64,000 nt of DNA from contig OU015569.1 of assembly GCA_907165135.1 (NCBI GenBank), forward strand, positions 8,370,501-8,434,500, given 5' to 3'. Positions 48,031-59,740 of this stretch are shown in pieces. Numbering within the stretch: position 1 is the stretch's first letter; each line of letters opens with the position of its first letter. The DNA is from Oikopleura dioica (Eukaryota; Chordata; Appendicularia; Copelata; Oikopleuridae). The notes under the pieces are model-generated. The model was not told where the DNA came from, searched no databases, and saw only the letters and a program-made list of their open reading frames with translations. A program made the translations under genes and the position numbers.

Positions 48031-50812
48031 ATGAACTCAAATGGCGATAAGTCGGATGAAAAGTGCGCCGTCAAAGTTTACTGTCGATTTCGTCCTCTAA
48101 ATCCTTCGGAGGAAGAAAGAAGAGATGAATTTCTACCTTCATTCCAGTCAAATTCTTCCGTTTCCTTTGCTGGAAAGACGTATACTTTCGATCATGTGTT
48201 CGATCCAGAGGTTGAACAGTCTGTTGTGTACGAGTCCGTCGCGTCCAAGCTCGTCGATGATGTTATTAAAGGTAACCATAGGCTAAATATTTAAACTGTA
48301 GCTAGTTGTTTTACTTAGGACAGAATGGTACTGTGTTTGCCTACGGACAAACAGCCTCTGGAAAGACTTACACAATGGAAGGGAGTGATGTTTTCCAGTC
48401 GTCTAAGAGCGGTATCATCCCGCGAGTGGCTCGAGGGCTCTTTCAGAAAATCTATGAACAGCCGGAGCATCTTGAATTCATCATCAAAATATCTTACGTT
48501 GAAATCTACTTGGATAAAATAAGAGATCTCCTCGACCCGAGTAGGGTTAATCTCCCCGTTCACGAAGACAGAGAGGGAACCTCTTTTGTCAAAGGTAGCT
48601 CTTTTTCGATACTCTTTTTCTTATGAAACCGTCTCTAGGGGCTACTGAGAGATTCGTGGCAAGCCCAGAAGAAGTCATGAGGATTATTGAAGAGGGAAAA
48701 AGCAATCGACAAGTTTCAGTGACAAATATGAATGAGCACTCGTCAAGAAGTCACTCACTCTTCTGCGTGCAAGTCAAGCAAACTTCGACATTTGGGGGAA
48801 CAACTCTAAATGGAAAGCTGTATCTCGTAGATTTAGCTGGAAGCGAAAAAGTTGCAAAAACGGGTGCAGAGGGACAAACACTCGAAGAAGCCAAGCAAAT
48901 AAACCTCTCTCTGTCGTCCCTGGGAAACGTCATCTGTGCTCTTGCAGACGGAAGAAAGGTGTGCTAAGCTTCAATGCTTTTTTTTGACTGATTTATTCTA
49001 GTCACACATTCCATATCGCGATTCTAAAATGACACGCATCTTGAAAGACTCGCTCGGTGGCAATTGTCGCACTTCGATTATCATTTGTTGCTCGCCGGCC
49101 GAGTTTAATAAGGATGAAACGCGATCGACACTGATGTTCGGTGTGCGCGCCAAAACAATCGAAAATTCCGTCCAAACCAATATTGAACTCACTGCTGAGC
49201 AGTGGAGAGTCAAATACGAAAAGCAGACCAAGAAACTTGAGAAGCTACAAAGAATGATCGATGGGGGCTCCGAAATCGAAGAAAGACCAGATCCAGAAGG
49301 CGCCAACGACACAATCAGTGTTAATGGTTTGTTGGTACATCCAGATGTTTTTATTATTTCGTAGAAATAGATCTGCACTACGAACGAATCTCCGAATTAG
49401 AGAAGAAAATCATGATCTTGTCAGAGGAGAAGCGGTCAGAAGAACAAGCCAAACAAAAAGCCTTGCAAGAAGTTCAGGTAGTTCAAATCCAAGCCGTTCA
49501 AAAACCATGAACACATTCTAGGACGTCATGCGGGCATTAGAAGAAGTGGCGTTATCTTACGACCAAAAGGCAGAACAAGCTTCAAAAACGGAACAGCTCC
49601 AGTTGCAGTTGGAAGAGGCGCAACTCAGATCCGAAAAGCTTTCGAATGTATTTATTATCCACATTTTATTATTTTTTCTAAAAGTGCTGACTTCTTTTGA
49701 AATTATTCGCAGAAGTCGCACTTTCCGTTATTACCGTAGGAGATTACAGCTTACCGCTCAAAACTCAAAAATAGCCGATTTCATCTTGAAACATTTACGT
49801 TGGGTAGAAAGTATTTATATCTTTAGGAGCTACAAACACGGCGTGACGACTTAGGTAACCTTCAATGTTTGTACATCAAGTATTCTTTATCTATATTGTA
49901 TATTTGTCTTTTCATTGTCTCCCGTTATCAAATCGCAAAGCCAGCGAAGTCGTTGGCTAGCAAGTGTTACACAAACTATTTAAATTCTTCAACTCCGCTT
50001 TTGCCTTCAAAGACTCGCTCGAAAAGAGTGAGAAAAAATTCTTGGAATTCTTCAACATTGTTCTCAATAGACCTCTCATTCCGACAACCAATTCAAAGTT
50101 GTTGTTCAGATGTATTTCAACAGCAGGTTTACTCATTGGCGGCAGACATCGGTGACGAGCTTCTCGAATCCGGAGACAGCGAGATGGCGGACAAGCGAGT
50201 ACTCGAAGAAGTTTTCACGCATCTAAGGCTGCAATTTCTGCAGCAGCGTTCCAGAATCAATGAATACGAGAACTTTGATCAATACCGTCTTGAGACTGAT
50301 CGTCACATTCGAGCATCGATCGACTTGAGAGGCGTTGAGGAACAAGTCACTAAAGAACTAAATCAATTGCGTGGTCTGAGGTGATTACTTATTCTAGCAC
50401 GCGCTTTTAACTTGCGTCAAATAAAGACGGAGTTTTCTTCACGACATCTCGAAAAAGCTAGTCTCCGCGAAATCGAGCGATTTGACGGACGTGATCAGCG
50501 GAGCGCATCCGCAAAAAATAAAGTTCTTGGAAGCGAATTTGGAGCAGTTGACATCTGCCCACAAGGCTCTAGTTAGAGAGAACTATGAATTAAAATCGCA
50601 AACACCCCGCCTCGAAGCACGCCTTAACGCCACCCTCAACCGTTGCAAAAAATTGGAACAGACACTCAAGCAACAAAAAGAACAGATAAGCAAGGTAGAG
50701 GAATAAGTTCTGCTCGTCTATTACAAATCTTAATTAGCTTCAGTCATCCATGATCATCTCAAGCAAACCAAGAGTCGTCAAGCCAATCTGCGGTGGGAAT
50801 AAATGTCATTAA
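48031..50812 (+). CDS. kinesin-1 heavy chain (KIF5-type) with a shortened stalk, about 707 aa
   Basis: Eleven exons (48031-48271, 48319-48594, 48639-48958, 49002-49326, 49365-49477, 49522-49647, 49827-49854, 49965-50059, 50124-50380, 50427-50694, 50738-50812) sum to a closed 708-codon frame. The motor domain is complete: [11 protein letters not shown]-loop [13 protein letters not shown], switch I NEHSSRSH, switch [10 protein letters not shown], and the neck [16 protein letters not shown] coiled-coil stalk follows. The kinesin-1-specific segment [19 protein letters not shown] and a basic tail ([11 protein letters not shown], resembling the autoinhibitory IAKPIRPG region) end the protein. At about 707 aa it is roughly 250 residues shorter than vertebrate KIF5, the loss being in the stalk. 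The two small exons 49827-49854 and 49965-50059 are the least certain. The start follows TTCTTTAG|AA. Confidence 0.85.
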
Positions 50813-50900
50813 ACTGCATGAGCTGCGTACATTGAAAACAAATAAATAGTAGTAACCAATATAATAAAGCCATACTTTTTCTTCAGAGAATATTTATGTT

Positions 50901-52049
50901 ATGAGTCTTCTCGATTTTTTCCCTAAAGAAGGGTTTGTCTTCATAATGTTCGCCGTGATTTTTGTTAGGGGGATTTGTCTCAAATATTTGATTTTTATAT
51001 CAAATCATAGTCTCTTAAATAGAGAGCATTTGTGTACAACTCCAAAAAGTGAGCCTAAAGATCTCAAAGGACTTGGGATCTCTGTTGAAGGGCTGTGTTC
51101 TCGCTGGCTAGGAGACAGGAGACTTAATTTCGTGCAGTATCAAATAAATAGATGCTTTGCAACGATGATCTTCCACAGTCTTTTGCCTGGTTTGTATTCC
51201 TGGCTCAGCTTGGAAGGTGATCTTCGCTGGTCAGCATTGCAGTTCGCTATCCTGCCCTTTCTTTTCACACTTGGCTATGTGTCCTTTTTTATCATGGAGC
51301 TAGCGATCAGTCCTCTTGATCGACAAATTCAACGTCTAAAGATTGTTGGGGAAAGTTACCTAGAGCTCCTGACGAAGATTAATTCCGAAATGACTTCCGG
51401 AAACAAATTTGAAAGTGAATCCGGGAACGTAATCGTTTCTCCTTCGTTTATCGTCAAACTGAGTCCTTATTCGATGAAGATCATCCGCAAACTTGACGCC
51501 CAGTTGAATGTTCTCCGTGTTTCAGAAGTTCCCTCGACGGAGAGAGGTGCCGAGCCCGAAACGAATATGACCGTAGAAGCAACCGGCTTGATGACCAGCC
51601 ATGGCCAGACGAGTTTCAATATTTTCGTCAGAGCATCTGACATGGATCATTTAATTACGTATCTGGGCGACGACGTGGAGATCAACACACAAAATTTTGA
51701 GATTAATACTGTTTGGGACCGATTTCGTATGGCAGCGAAAGGAATTGTGGATACGAACGAAAAATTAGAGAAACGTGAATGCGACGAAGAAATGGAAATG
51801 TGTTTTGCCTGCGATATGAATAGATGCGATATCAGACTTGCGTCATGCGCCTGTGCTGCGATGTGGTGCTTCAGCTGCATCGTAAGAGTATTCGCATCGC
51901 ACCAGGTAAGCTCCCTATTGACGAATCTAATTTCACACCTTTCTTAGGACGCAAAGAGAATTCCGAAAACGCAATGGCTGAGTGGATCTGCTCTTTGTCC
52001 ACACTGTACGAAGGAATATAATATTCTAGGGACGTTTGAGCTTCGCTGA
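50901..52049 (+). CDS. TMEM129: TMEM129-like ER membrane RING E3 ubiquitin ligase, 368 aa
   Basis: Two exons, 50901-51905 and 51948-52049, with a 42-bp GT-AG intron, close a 369-codon frame, the usual family length. The N-terminal half has three membrane segments (FVFIMFAVIFVRGICL, MIFHSLLPGLYSWLSL, FAILPFLFTLGYVSFFIMEL). The C-terminus is an atypical RING: CFACDMNRCDIRLASCACA, MWCFSCIVRVFASHQ and LCPHCTKEYNI, matching TMEM129's MWCLTCMGKWFASRQ and CPTC. TMEM129 works with Derlins in ER-associated degradation (family knowledge). The gene lies only 88 bp after the kinesin stop; TTTTTCTTCAG (ending near 50885) is the likely trans-splice acceptor, so the two may share a transcript. Confidence 0.87.
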
Positions 52050-52216
52050 ATATCTTTGTTTATTTATGAACATAATCAGCATCAAACTTCATATAGATAT
52101 CCGATATTTCAATAATCAATCCTGAACGAATCTATCAATGAAAAATCTTCATCATATCTGTACCTTTTCAACGGAAAAATGTAGCTGTATTTTGTTTGAA
52201 ATCGTGTAAATTTAGA

Positions 52217-54020
52217 ATGAGTCTATTACATGATGACAGGCAAGACGATAATAGTCATCACAATGCGTCCTTTAGCAGGGGAAGCGGTCTGTTAAAATCT
52301 ATCAGAAGAAGCTTCAGAAAGCGTAAGCCAAAGCCACCTCAACTGACAGCGGACGCCCAAAAGCCTGTAGAATGGCAAGACGACGAGAGGAAAGTGAACG
52401 ATGGAACTTGTGAGTTTCGGGTACGTTTCTTTTCTTGATGACCAGTTTATAAAATTTTTCCAGGTTAAGTATCTGGGATGCGCTGAAGTCGCCGAACCAC
52501 GTGGTATTCATCATTGTGAGGAAGCTGTGAAACGGCACAAGCTGAGAAGACAACGTAACAAACCCAGAGCTGTGTTGGTCATCTCGCCCGATGCTGTACG
52601 GCTGATAAAAGAAAAGAGCAAGCAACTAATACTCGACCAGTCGATTGAGAAGATATCTTTCTGTGCACCAGATAGCACTTATGAGGCCGCCTTTTCTTAC
52701 ATTTGCCGAGATGGTGCAACGAAAAGGTGGATGTGCTACAGGTTAGTGCAGAAACATGTCTACGCGGCTATCAAAAATTTTAGTTTTTCATCGATGACCA
52801 AAGAAGGTGAACGTTTATCGAATGCATTCGGTGCTGCCTTCAGAGCATGTTACGACAAAAAGAAAAGTCTCCAACTTGCAGAGAATAGAATCAGAGAAGA
52901 AACTTCGTTCATGAGCGAGCAGCCAGTAACTACAAAAGCGGAAATTATTGTTACAAAGCCTGAGAGTGATCCGGGCTATTGCGAGCCACCGAAAAGCGAT
53001 AATTCTGAATCAAGGTTAGCTCTGCTGCCGTTACGGCGTTAACTTTTCAATCTAGCAAAGAGGAATCGAAGAAAATCAAGTTCGAGATCAAATCCTTACC
53101 GCGCCCTCAAGCTCCAGAAGAATTAAAAAGACAGCCAAGCTTTAAACTATTCGTGCCATCGAAAAATGCTTTCAAGACGTCGAGCTTACGGGAAGATAAA
53201 CTACAAATTAATGTTGAAAAATTTCGAGGCCATCAAGTCCTTAACCCTGTACCTGAACTAGAGCCTGAAAATACAAAGCCAATACAAGCGGTGCAGCCTT
53301 TTAGACGGAATATTCTCCAAAGTCAAAGCATGCAAGTAATGTAAGTAATAAATGAAATTTTAATAAGAAGGTAAAATGTTTGAAGGCGTCCTGCTCCAAA
53401 GCCAATAGCGCAACCAATTCGCGAGAGTAACCCCTGGTCCACTCAAGAAGAGGAAAAGGATAAATTCCACTTCGAAAGCGCATTTCCCGCAGCAACTCGT
53501 GAAGAAGCCCCCTCGGTCACAGACGATGGCCAGTCGGAGGTTGGCTCGACTGATTGCTCCGGAGCGGGAGACCGATGGATTGAAAGTATATCCCGCGATG
53601 TAATTCCTTTGCTAAAGACTGGCGAGTCTGGATCTTCAGTGGGCATTTCTACGCCACGATTAAGCCAAAGAGGGAAAACTCCGCCTGTTATACCAGCTCG
53701 AAGTGGTTTCAATCGCTTTAACCCAGCTTACGCGAGCCAGCGAATGCCAAACTCGTACTCAGCTCCGACCGGCGCTTTCCAGAGAAGCTATAGTGTCCGA
53801 TATGTAAGTAACTTTAGTCGATAAAAAACGCTCATTTCACACAAAGACTGGATCGGCTGGTATGTCGTCAACCTCGAGCTCACCGAATCCTTTCCAAGAT
53901 GCCCCCTTCCCGGACTTTTCCTCCCAGTGGGAAGCTCTTGGCCAAAAACGTACCCCGAGCTCGTTAAACACCAGTACTAGTGAAACACCAAAAAATGGAC
54001 CGCCCTTTTTATCTATTTAA
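52217..54020 (+). CDS. NUMB: NUMB homologue (PTB-domain endocytic adaptor), 529 aa
   Basis: Exons 52217-52420, 52464-52741, 52784-53014, 53056-53340, 53386-53803 and 53847-54020 close a 530-codon frame with introns of 41-45 bp. A basic N-terminus (SIRRSFRKRKPKPPQ), likely membrane binding, precedes the PTB domain (about residues 68-185): VKYLGCAEVAEPRGIHHCEE, DQSIEKISFCAPDSTYEAAF, SYICRDGATKRWMCYSF, GERLSNAFGAAFRACYDKK. The tail contains NPW and NPF motifs (SPNPFQDAPFPDFSSQWEAL), the last matching NUMB's C-terminal FEAQWAALE. NUMB inhibits Notch in asymmetric division and links cargo to endocytosis through EH proteins. TTTAG|AATG marks the start as trans-spliced. The intron at 52742-52783 is 42 nt and stop-free, so it would also read through in frame. 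Confidence 0.9.
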
Positions 54021-54443
54021 CGCCTCTACTTTTCTCTTTGTCCTCTAACCACATGTTTACCTCACTCACCCACAGGATAAAGTGAATTCGCTCATATCTC
54101 TTACTTCTGTTTCTGATTAAGTGGCCTTATGGTGAGATAAATAATTTTTTCAAATGATTTTCTTCGAATGATGCAATTTGACACTATGTAGATTTTCCGT
54201 GTACGTTCAGAACACAGCATTCCTCCCTCTGTTTCCAATTAATATTTCAGATAATTTAATTTCTTTCACTTCTCTCTATAATATAGAGTCTATATTCAGG
54301 TTATGGATATACTGTACTTCTTTCAATCTTCGATTTACCCGCTGTTTTCTTCGCTGAATATGAGTATTCTTTGTATTTACAATTGTCTTTTGCAATTATT
54401 GATAACAATTTAAAAGTCATTTCTTATATTGTCAATTTCAGAA

Positions 54444-57400
54444 ATGGGCATCAAAGAGCGCAGGGCGAAATTTCAGGACAAGAAATCGTTAGTCAAGCCT
54501 AACAGTGGAAAACCAAAAGGAAAGTCCAAACCATTTTCAAAGAAATTTGCTGGAGGAAAAGACCAGAAAAGTGATTCCAAATTCACGCAGAAGAGAAATG
54601 ATGGAAAGTTTAAGACAAAAAGACAGTTTCCGGAAACGAATGAGGACCTCGAAGAAGCTTCTGTGAAAGAAGAGAAAGACTTAAAATCCGAAGTGAAGGA
54701 AGAAGCGAAGAGTGAATCGGGCAAAGTTTACAAAGTGTCTATTTCCGGATTGAAGAGCCCATCTTTTGCAGCCCTCCGCGAACTGACCAAGAAAAACAAC
54801 ATCGTTACCGACGAATTTGAAATCAACGAAGACTCCGTGACGATCGCATATAAAGCAAAGAAACACGCGTTGAAAGCGTGCAACGTCCTCTGTGGACTCG
54901 AGTACGAAGGAAGCAGTATCCACGCGTCACTGGTCGGAGATAACGATGCAAAGAAAGCTAGAAGAACGCGGCTTATCATTCGAAACCTCCCTTGGTCATG
55001 TACGGAAGAGAAACTGAAAAATGTCTTCCACAAGTTCGGAGCGGTTACGGAAGTCAAGATTCCGCTCAAAGCCGACGGGAAAATGAGGGGCTTTGGATTC
55101 GTCCAGTTTACACACGGACATGAAAGCGCAAAAGCTGTGAAGGCGGTAAGGGAAATTGATAACAGACGGGTTGCTGTAGATTGGTGTCTTCCCAGAGAAG
55201 ATTATCAGGCAGAAAATAAAGAAACGAGCGAGACGACGGAACCTCAAGAAGACAATGACTCATCAGATGAAGAAGAGGAGCCAACTAACGACGAAGATGA
55301 TGAAAACAAAATCGCTCCGATCGGAACAATGTCATCGACAGAAGAAGAGGACTCTTCAGACGAAGAGGAAGAGGTCATTGACGAAGCACCTCAAAATCGA
55401 GTGAAAACGAAACCAGAAAAGAAGCAAAAAAAGGTTGAGGTCGACACATCAGACGTGACAGAAGGCCGCTCTGTTTTTCTGCGGAATTTGCCATTCGACG
55501 CTTCTATGGAGGATTTAGAAGAACTTGTCAAGCCTTACGGAAAAGCGGTAAAGGTCTCTATCGTCAAGAATGAAGTCGGCGTTTCAAAAGGAGTTGCTTT
55601 CGTTGAGTTCGAAACAAAAGACGAAGCTGACAAGTAAGAATCTTAACAGTCTTCTTTTTCATGTAACATTTCCTCTAGAGATGAATTACCATAAGAATTT
55701 TTCGGGCAAAAAAATTTTTTTTGAGATATTGGTATATTCTGAAAGTCCAAGTCAAAATTAGTCGATTCCCAAATTTCTAGGGCTCAATGACGTCATTATG
55801 ACGTCATTTATGATGAATAAATGTCCGAAAAGGCTCCAAATTCATGAAACTTTGGAACGCTTTTTGAGGCTGTTTTTGCTGGAAATAGATTTTTCTATTG
55901 ATGGCATGTTGTTCGCCATCAAAAACTACGTAGGGACCCGAGGTTTATTTTTCGAACCGACCGGTTTCAAAAATTGAACCGGTCGGTAATGGTTGATATT
56001 CAATGGTTTGATCCCGGGTCCCTACGTAGTTTTGGTCGATACTGAATATGTAACGAATGTAACGAATGTAACGAGTTTGCTGACAATGTAACGAAAACGG
56101 AGACATGTTGTTTTTTTGTTAGCTGATTCTAGAAACTTTTTCTAAAGAGCGATCTTGGGGAGTTTTACTTTATTCAACAATTGAATATATCGAAAAGAGC
56201 AAAAAAAGACAAAAAGAATGCAGAATAGCATAAATATGGTAGATTCGTTTTCCAAACCTGCTCTGAATGATTAAAAACGCCCGCTCCGCGGGTAAATTTG
56301 TAGGAAACTCAAGGGGATGAAATAAGATAAACAAAAAATCTCTAGAATTTTACTGACAATGTAACGAGAAAAAGACATGTTTTTGAGTTTTCGTTACATT
56401 CGTTACATTCGTTACATATTCAGTACCGTCGGTAGTTTTTCATGGAAAATCCGAATCCGTCGAGAAAAATAAAATTAAAAAACGTTTTCGGCTCGAAAAA
56501 GCGTTCCAAAGACAAAATTTTCAAATCAGCCCGATGACGTCATAATGACGTCATCTGACCCTAGAATTTGGTGATTCTGTATAACTTTTTACGGGCTTTC
56601 AGAATATACCAATATCTCAAAAAAAATTTTTTTGCCCGAAAAATTCTTATGGTAATTCATCTAGAGTTGTCGTACATACGAAGGAGCTCTCCCTAAATGG
56701 ACGAGCCGTCTTCGCCAGAACGGCCTTGCCTCAATCCACCGTCGAAAATATGAGAAAAGTAAAGGAAATAGAAAAGAATGCAAAGAACGACAAACGCAAC
56801 CTTGCTCTGGCGAAGGAAGGCGAAATTCGCGAGGGCTCAAAAGCATGGAACGTAAGTAAAAAGATATATCTGTTTATTGGATGTGATTTTCTCCAGAAAA
56901 TATAAGCTTTGCTGGCAGTTTCGCTTACTTGAGCTGTTTCAGCAGGCCGGCTCGCCGTAGACCCTTAAAAGTAAAATTAAAAAATAAAGTTACAAGTAAA
57001 GTTAGCCTGTTCGTAAGACGGAACGTACCTTGACCGCGTAGTTGGTTGCGATGAAATAGTAGGGCCATTTAACGGGAGCGATAATAAATTCGTAGATCAC
57101 CCATGTTGCTGCTAAGTCGATCAGAAACTTCTTTGTCAAATATTGATCGGGAATTTTGACTGGCGAGTATTTCATTAGCACTTGCATGAACTTGGGAGGT
57201 TCGCTTTCTTCGCCTTCTTTCGGCAGGTGATGATCGACATCGATTCCCAAATTCCGAATCCATGCTTGGAAGAAAATTTTACCTCATTCGCGAGTAAGCG
57301 ACTTACGTTGATCAAGAGTTTGACGGGTGAACTCGGATATGTCTTCGTAGCCGAACTTGGAGGGCAAATGGTAGCATAGGTACATGAGAGGCGTGAAAGA

Positions 57401-59704
57401 GCCGAATTTGATAACTAGAAATACGCTTCCATTTTGTGCCAGAAAGCGTCGTGAGTTTTTCCATCTTTCTACTAAAGAACCAGAATTTCGCAGCGTCGAT
57501 TGCCGAATTGGATTAACTATCCTTCAACTGATTCTCCACTTTTACTCAAGTCGTGAAAATAAAGTAAAAAGATGAAATGCTAATTTGACTGAGAACGAAG
57601 TTGGTTTCAATTCACTTGAAAATGAAAAATGGAGACATTCCTCGTGAAAATAGGCCTTCTTGATAAAACAGCTCTATTCATTTTTTCGCCTTCCTCTGCT
57701 GCACAATCCTATGAGTAATTAGGAGCTCAATGACTCACGGACTCACTCGAGCGTCGTTTCCTCAAACTAATCGATGCACACAATGTGGAATCGAAAATAA
57801 ATACAGCTATCTAGAATTCATTTTTTAGAGTATTTCCACTAGTTGGAAACTTTGCAATGTTAAGAAATTAGAAAATTTTTTTTTTTGATTTTTTTTAGTA
57901 AGGATCTACGGAAGAGTTTTTTCTTGTTTTCAGATGAGTAATGTAGTGAACTTTGGGAGTAGAATGGATCGCGTATTGTTGGCTGTGGAGGTGTCATTAG
58001 GGCGCTGAGGTAACTGGGCTTCGTGAAGCTTCTCGAAGGAATTATTGCGCTGTGACGTGAGCGCGCGCCGCCGCCGCTTATCTCCGAAACCCCAGCTTTT
58101 ACTCCCGCTTTCCCCAATCGTCTAGAACAACCCAAAATCGTCACTTGCCCCATTTTCTTTTGTCTCAGAGTGCCCTCCGAACTTTCTAAGAAAATTTGCC
58201 TTGGGCCAGGTACTTACTCAAAACAGCGCTTACTTCCATGAATCTGTCAAAATGAACTCGATTATTTTTACTTCAAAATTGAATATCTAACTCAGGGGTA
58301 CTCTACAGTGATAACTTTTTTTTTGCGGAGTTATATCGTTAAGAACTGATGAAGAATTCCTTGTTTTTTTTTACTTCAAATATAATGTAAAGATTTCTGG
58401 GGATAATAACATTCATTTTTATAGTTAACATTCTTTTCTTAGGAAATTTCCGAGCAAGACAGAGCTCGTAGACAAAAGTTCGCGGAACTCAAGTTTCAAA
58501 AGCTTAAAAATGTGGAGAACTTTGTCGATTCCTCGAAAATAGGAAGGGCTAGGCAAATTGTTAATTATTAATTAGATTTTTATTTTTACATAAAGTATTA
58601 AAAGTTTTCATTTTTCAAGCCTCAAAGTTATTCATAATATTCCGAAGAGCTTTAGCGAAGAGGATGTTCATTTGCTCGCCCGAAAGGCGGCGAACGGAGA
58701 CATTAAAAAGGAAGTGGGAAAGAAAAAATGTAAAACAGTATCGTGCCATCTCATGCGAAGCACTGACCCTGAAGAGCAGAACCAAAGGTGGATCGATACT
58801 CTTCTTATGTAATTTCTTAAATTTGTAGCCTCGGCTTTGCTTTCATCAAATTTCAACGCGAGGCAGACGCGATGAAAGCGCTTAGAATCCTGAACAATCA
58901 TCCGACGGCGTTTTTCGACGACAAACGACCGATCGTTGAGTTCGCCGTCGAGAACGCAAAAGCCTTGAAGATATTGGCGGATAGGAAGGAACGTAACTCG
59001 AAGAAGATCGAACTGAGGAAGAAGATGGAGGCGATGAATGTAGACGAACCAGAGCCGGGCCAGATTCCAAAGCGAAAACGACCGTGGCAGATCGCTCGCG
59101 AAGAGCGGAAGAAAAAGCGACGGGCGGCTAGACTGTAACAATTTTATCGGAATGCCATCTGGCTGAAACTCATATTTAAGTGAAGCAGCGGGAGATCAGG
59201 ACGGTACGTCTGCGGAGGCAAAGATCAATGAAACGAAAAGCGAACCATCTCAACCGAAGAATTCGTCGTTGAAAAAGAAGACATCTCCGAAAGAGTCAGC
59301 TAAAACTGATGAATATGATTCAAAGCCGGAGTACGGTGGAATGACGGTTCAGCGAGGAATAGGAATGGGTTTACTCGACTGACCGGCTCAATTAATGAGA
59401 TAACAGTTGAGAAACCTAAACAGCTGGTCAACTGAAGCGACCAAAACATTCGGGAACGAAAATTCGAGCTCGTGACAAAGGAAAGATTACTCTTCAGCGA
59501 CAGCAAGAGCGGAAGCTCAAACGGAAGGAAAACCTGAAGAAGCTGAGGTATTTGATTTACTCTCATTGTTAGTTAATGTTTTATAGTGTATCTGTTAAAA
59601 AGGAAAAAGGCGTGAAACCGAAAGAACGGAAGGAAGATCAGTCCTTTGACTCGTTGGTTGCAAATTATAAAAGCAAAATTTCAGCTGGTCTGAAGCTCTT
59701 GTAA
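54444..59704 (+). CDS. RBM28: RBM28 homologue, nucleolar RNA-binding protein with RRM domains, 796 aa
   Basis: Eight exons (54444-55633, 56665-56851, 58443-58552, 58620-58787, 58829-59134, 59181-59368, 59424-59547, 59587-59704) close a 797-codon frame. After a Lys-rich N-terminus come RRMs with RNP motifs LIIRNLPW/RGFGFVQF and VFLRNLPF/GVAFVEF, separated by an acidic stretch (NDSSDEEEEPTNDEDDE), and a C-terminal RRM (VIHNIPK...LGFAFIKFQ, DKRPIVEFAVEN). The NLALAKEGEIREGSKAW and KHSGTKIRARDKGK blocks are RBM28-specific. The C-terminus SFDSLVANYKSKI matches human FNQLVEQYKQKL. The family acts in ribosome biogenesis (yeast Nop4). Intron 1 is swollen to 1031 bp by a foldback element. Intron 2 (56852-58442) hosts a minus-strand gene. 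The intron at 58553-58619 uses a GC donor. The start follows TTTCAG|AA. Confidence 0.9.
55680..56661. mobile_element. long inverted-repeat (foldback) element at an RBM28 3' splice site
   Basis: The ends GATGAATTACCATAAGAATT and its complement are flanked by a 4-bp duplication TAGA (55676-55679 and 56662-56665). The inverted arms continue inward for well over 150 bp: a shared TGACGTCATTATGACGTCAT and a shared CTTTGGAACGCTTTTT block. Further in are repeated TGTAACGAA units (about 56046-56100) mirrored near 56390-56420, and a palindromic pair ACTACGTAGGGACCCG (near 55924) with its complement (near 56015). No transposase frame is present. The duplication includes the AG of the splice acceptor. 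Confidence 0.85.
56925..57530 (-). CDS. FAM210/DUF1279-like membrane protein nested in an RBM28 intron, N-terminus unresolved
   Basis: Three minus-strand exons are supported: about 57530 (5' limit uncertain) to 57307, 57264-57029 and 56963-56925, with GT-AG introns of 42 and 65 bp. The readable protein has a first hydrophobic stretch (NGSVFLVIKFGSFTPLMYLC), a polar loop (WIRNLGIDVDHHLPKEGEES) and a second membrane region ending IYEFIIAPVKWPYYFIAT then YAVKGLRRAGLLKQLK. The APVK..P..........L pattern with the preceding small-residue helix resembles the C-terminal part of the DUF1279/FAM210 family, mitochondrial membrane proteins. No in-frame ATG was found before the first hydrophobic stretch, so at least one upstream exon is missing; the open frame at 57860-58153 (-) is one candidate. 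Confidence 0.5.
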
Positions 59705-59740
59705 AATATAATCTGCCTGAGTTAATGATTGACACTGACC

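Noticed and set aside
49714-49854. Open frame after TTATTCGCAG as a kinesin exon
   Set aside because: Its translations do not resemble kinesin stalk. The small exon 49827-49854 (ELQTRRDDL) joins in phase and fits a coiled coil.
52742-52783. Continuous reading through 42 nt in the NUMB PTB domain
   Set aside because: The stretch is stop-free and in frame but has GTTAGT...TTTTAG ends. Removing it restores the family alignment WMCYSFSSMTKEGERL.
58668-59141. 157-codon minus-strand open frame under RBM28
   Set aside because: Shadow of the RBM28 C-terminal RRM, which is supported by clear RNP motifs on the plus strand.
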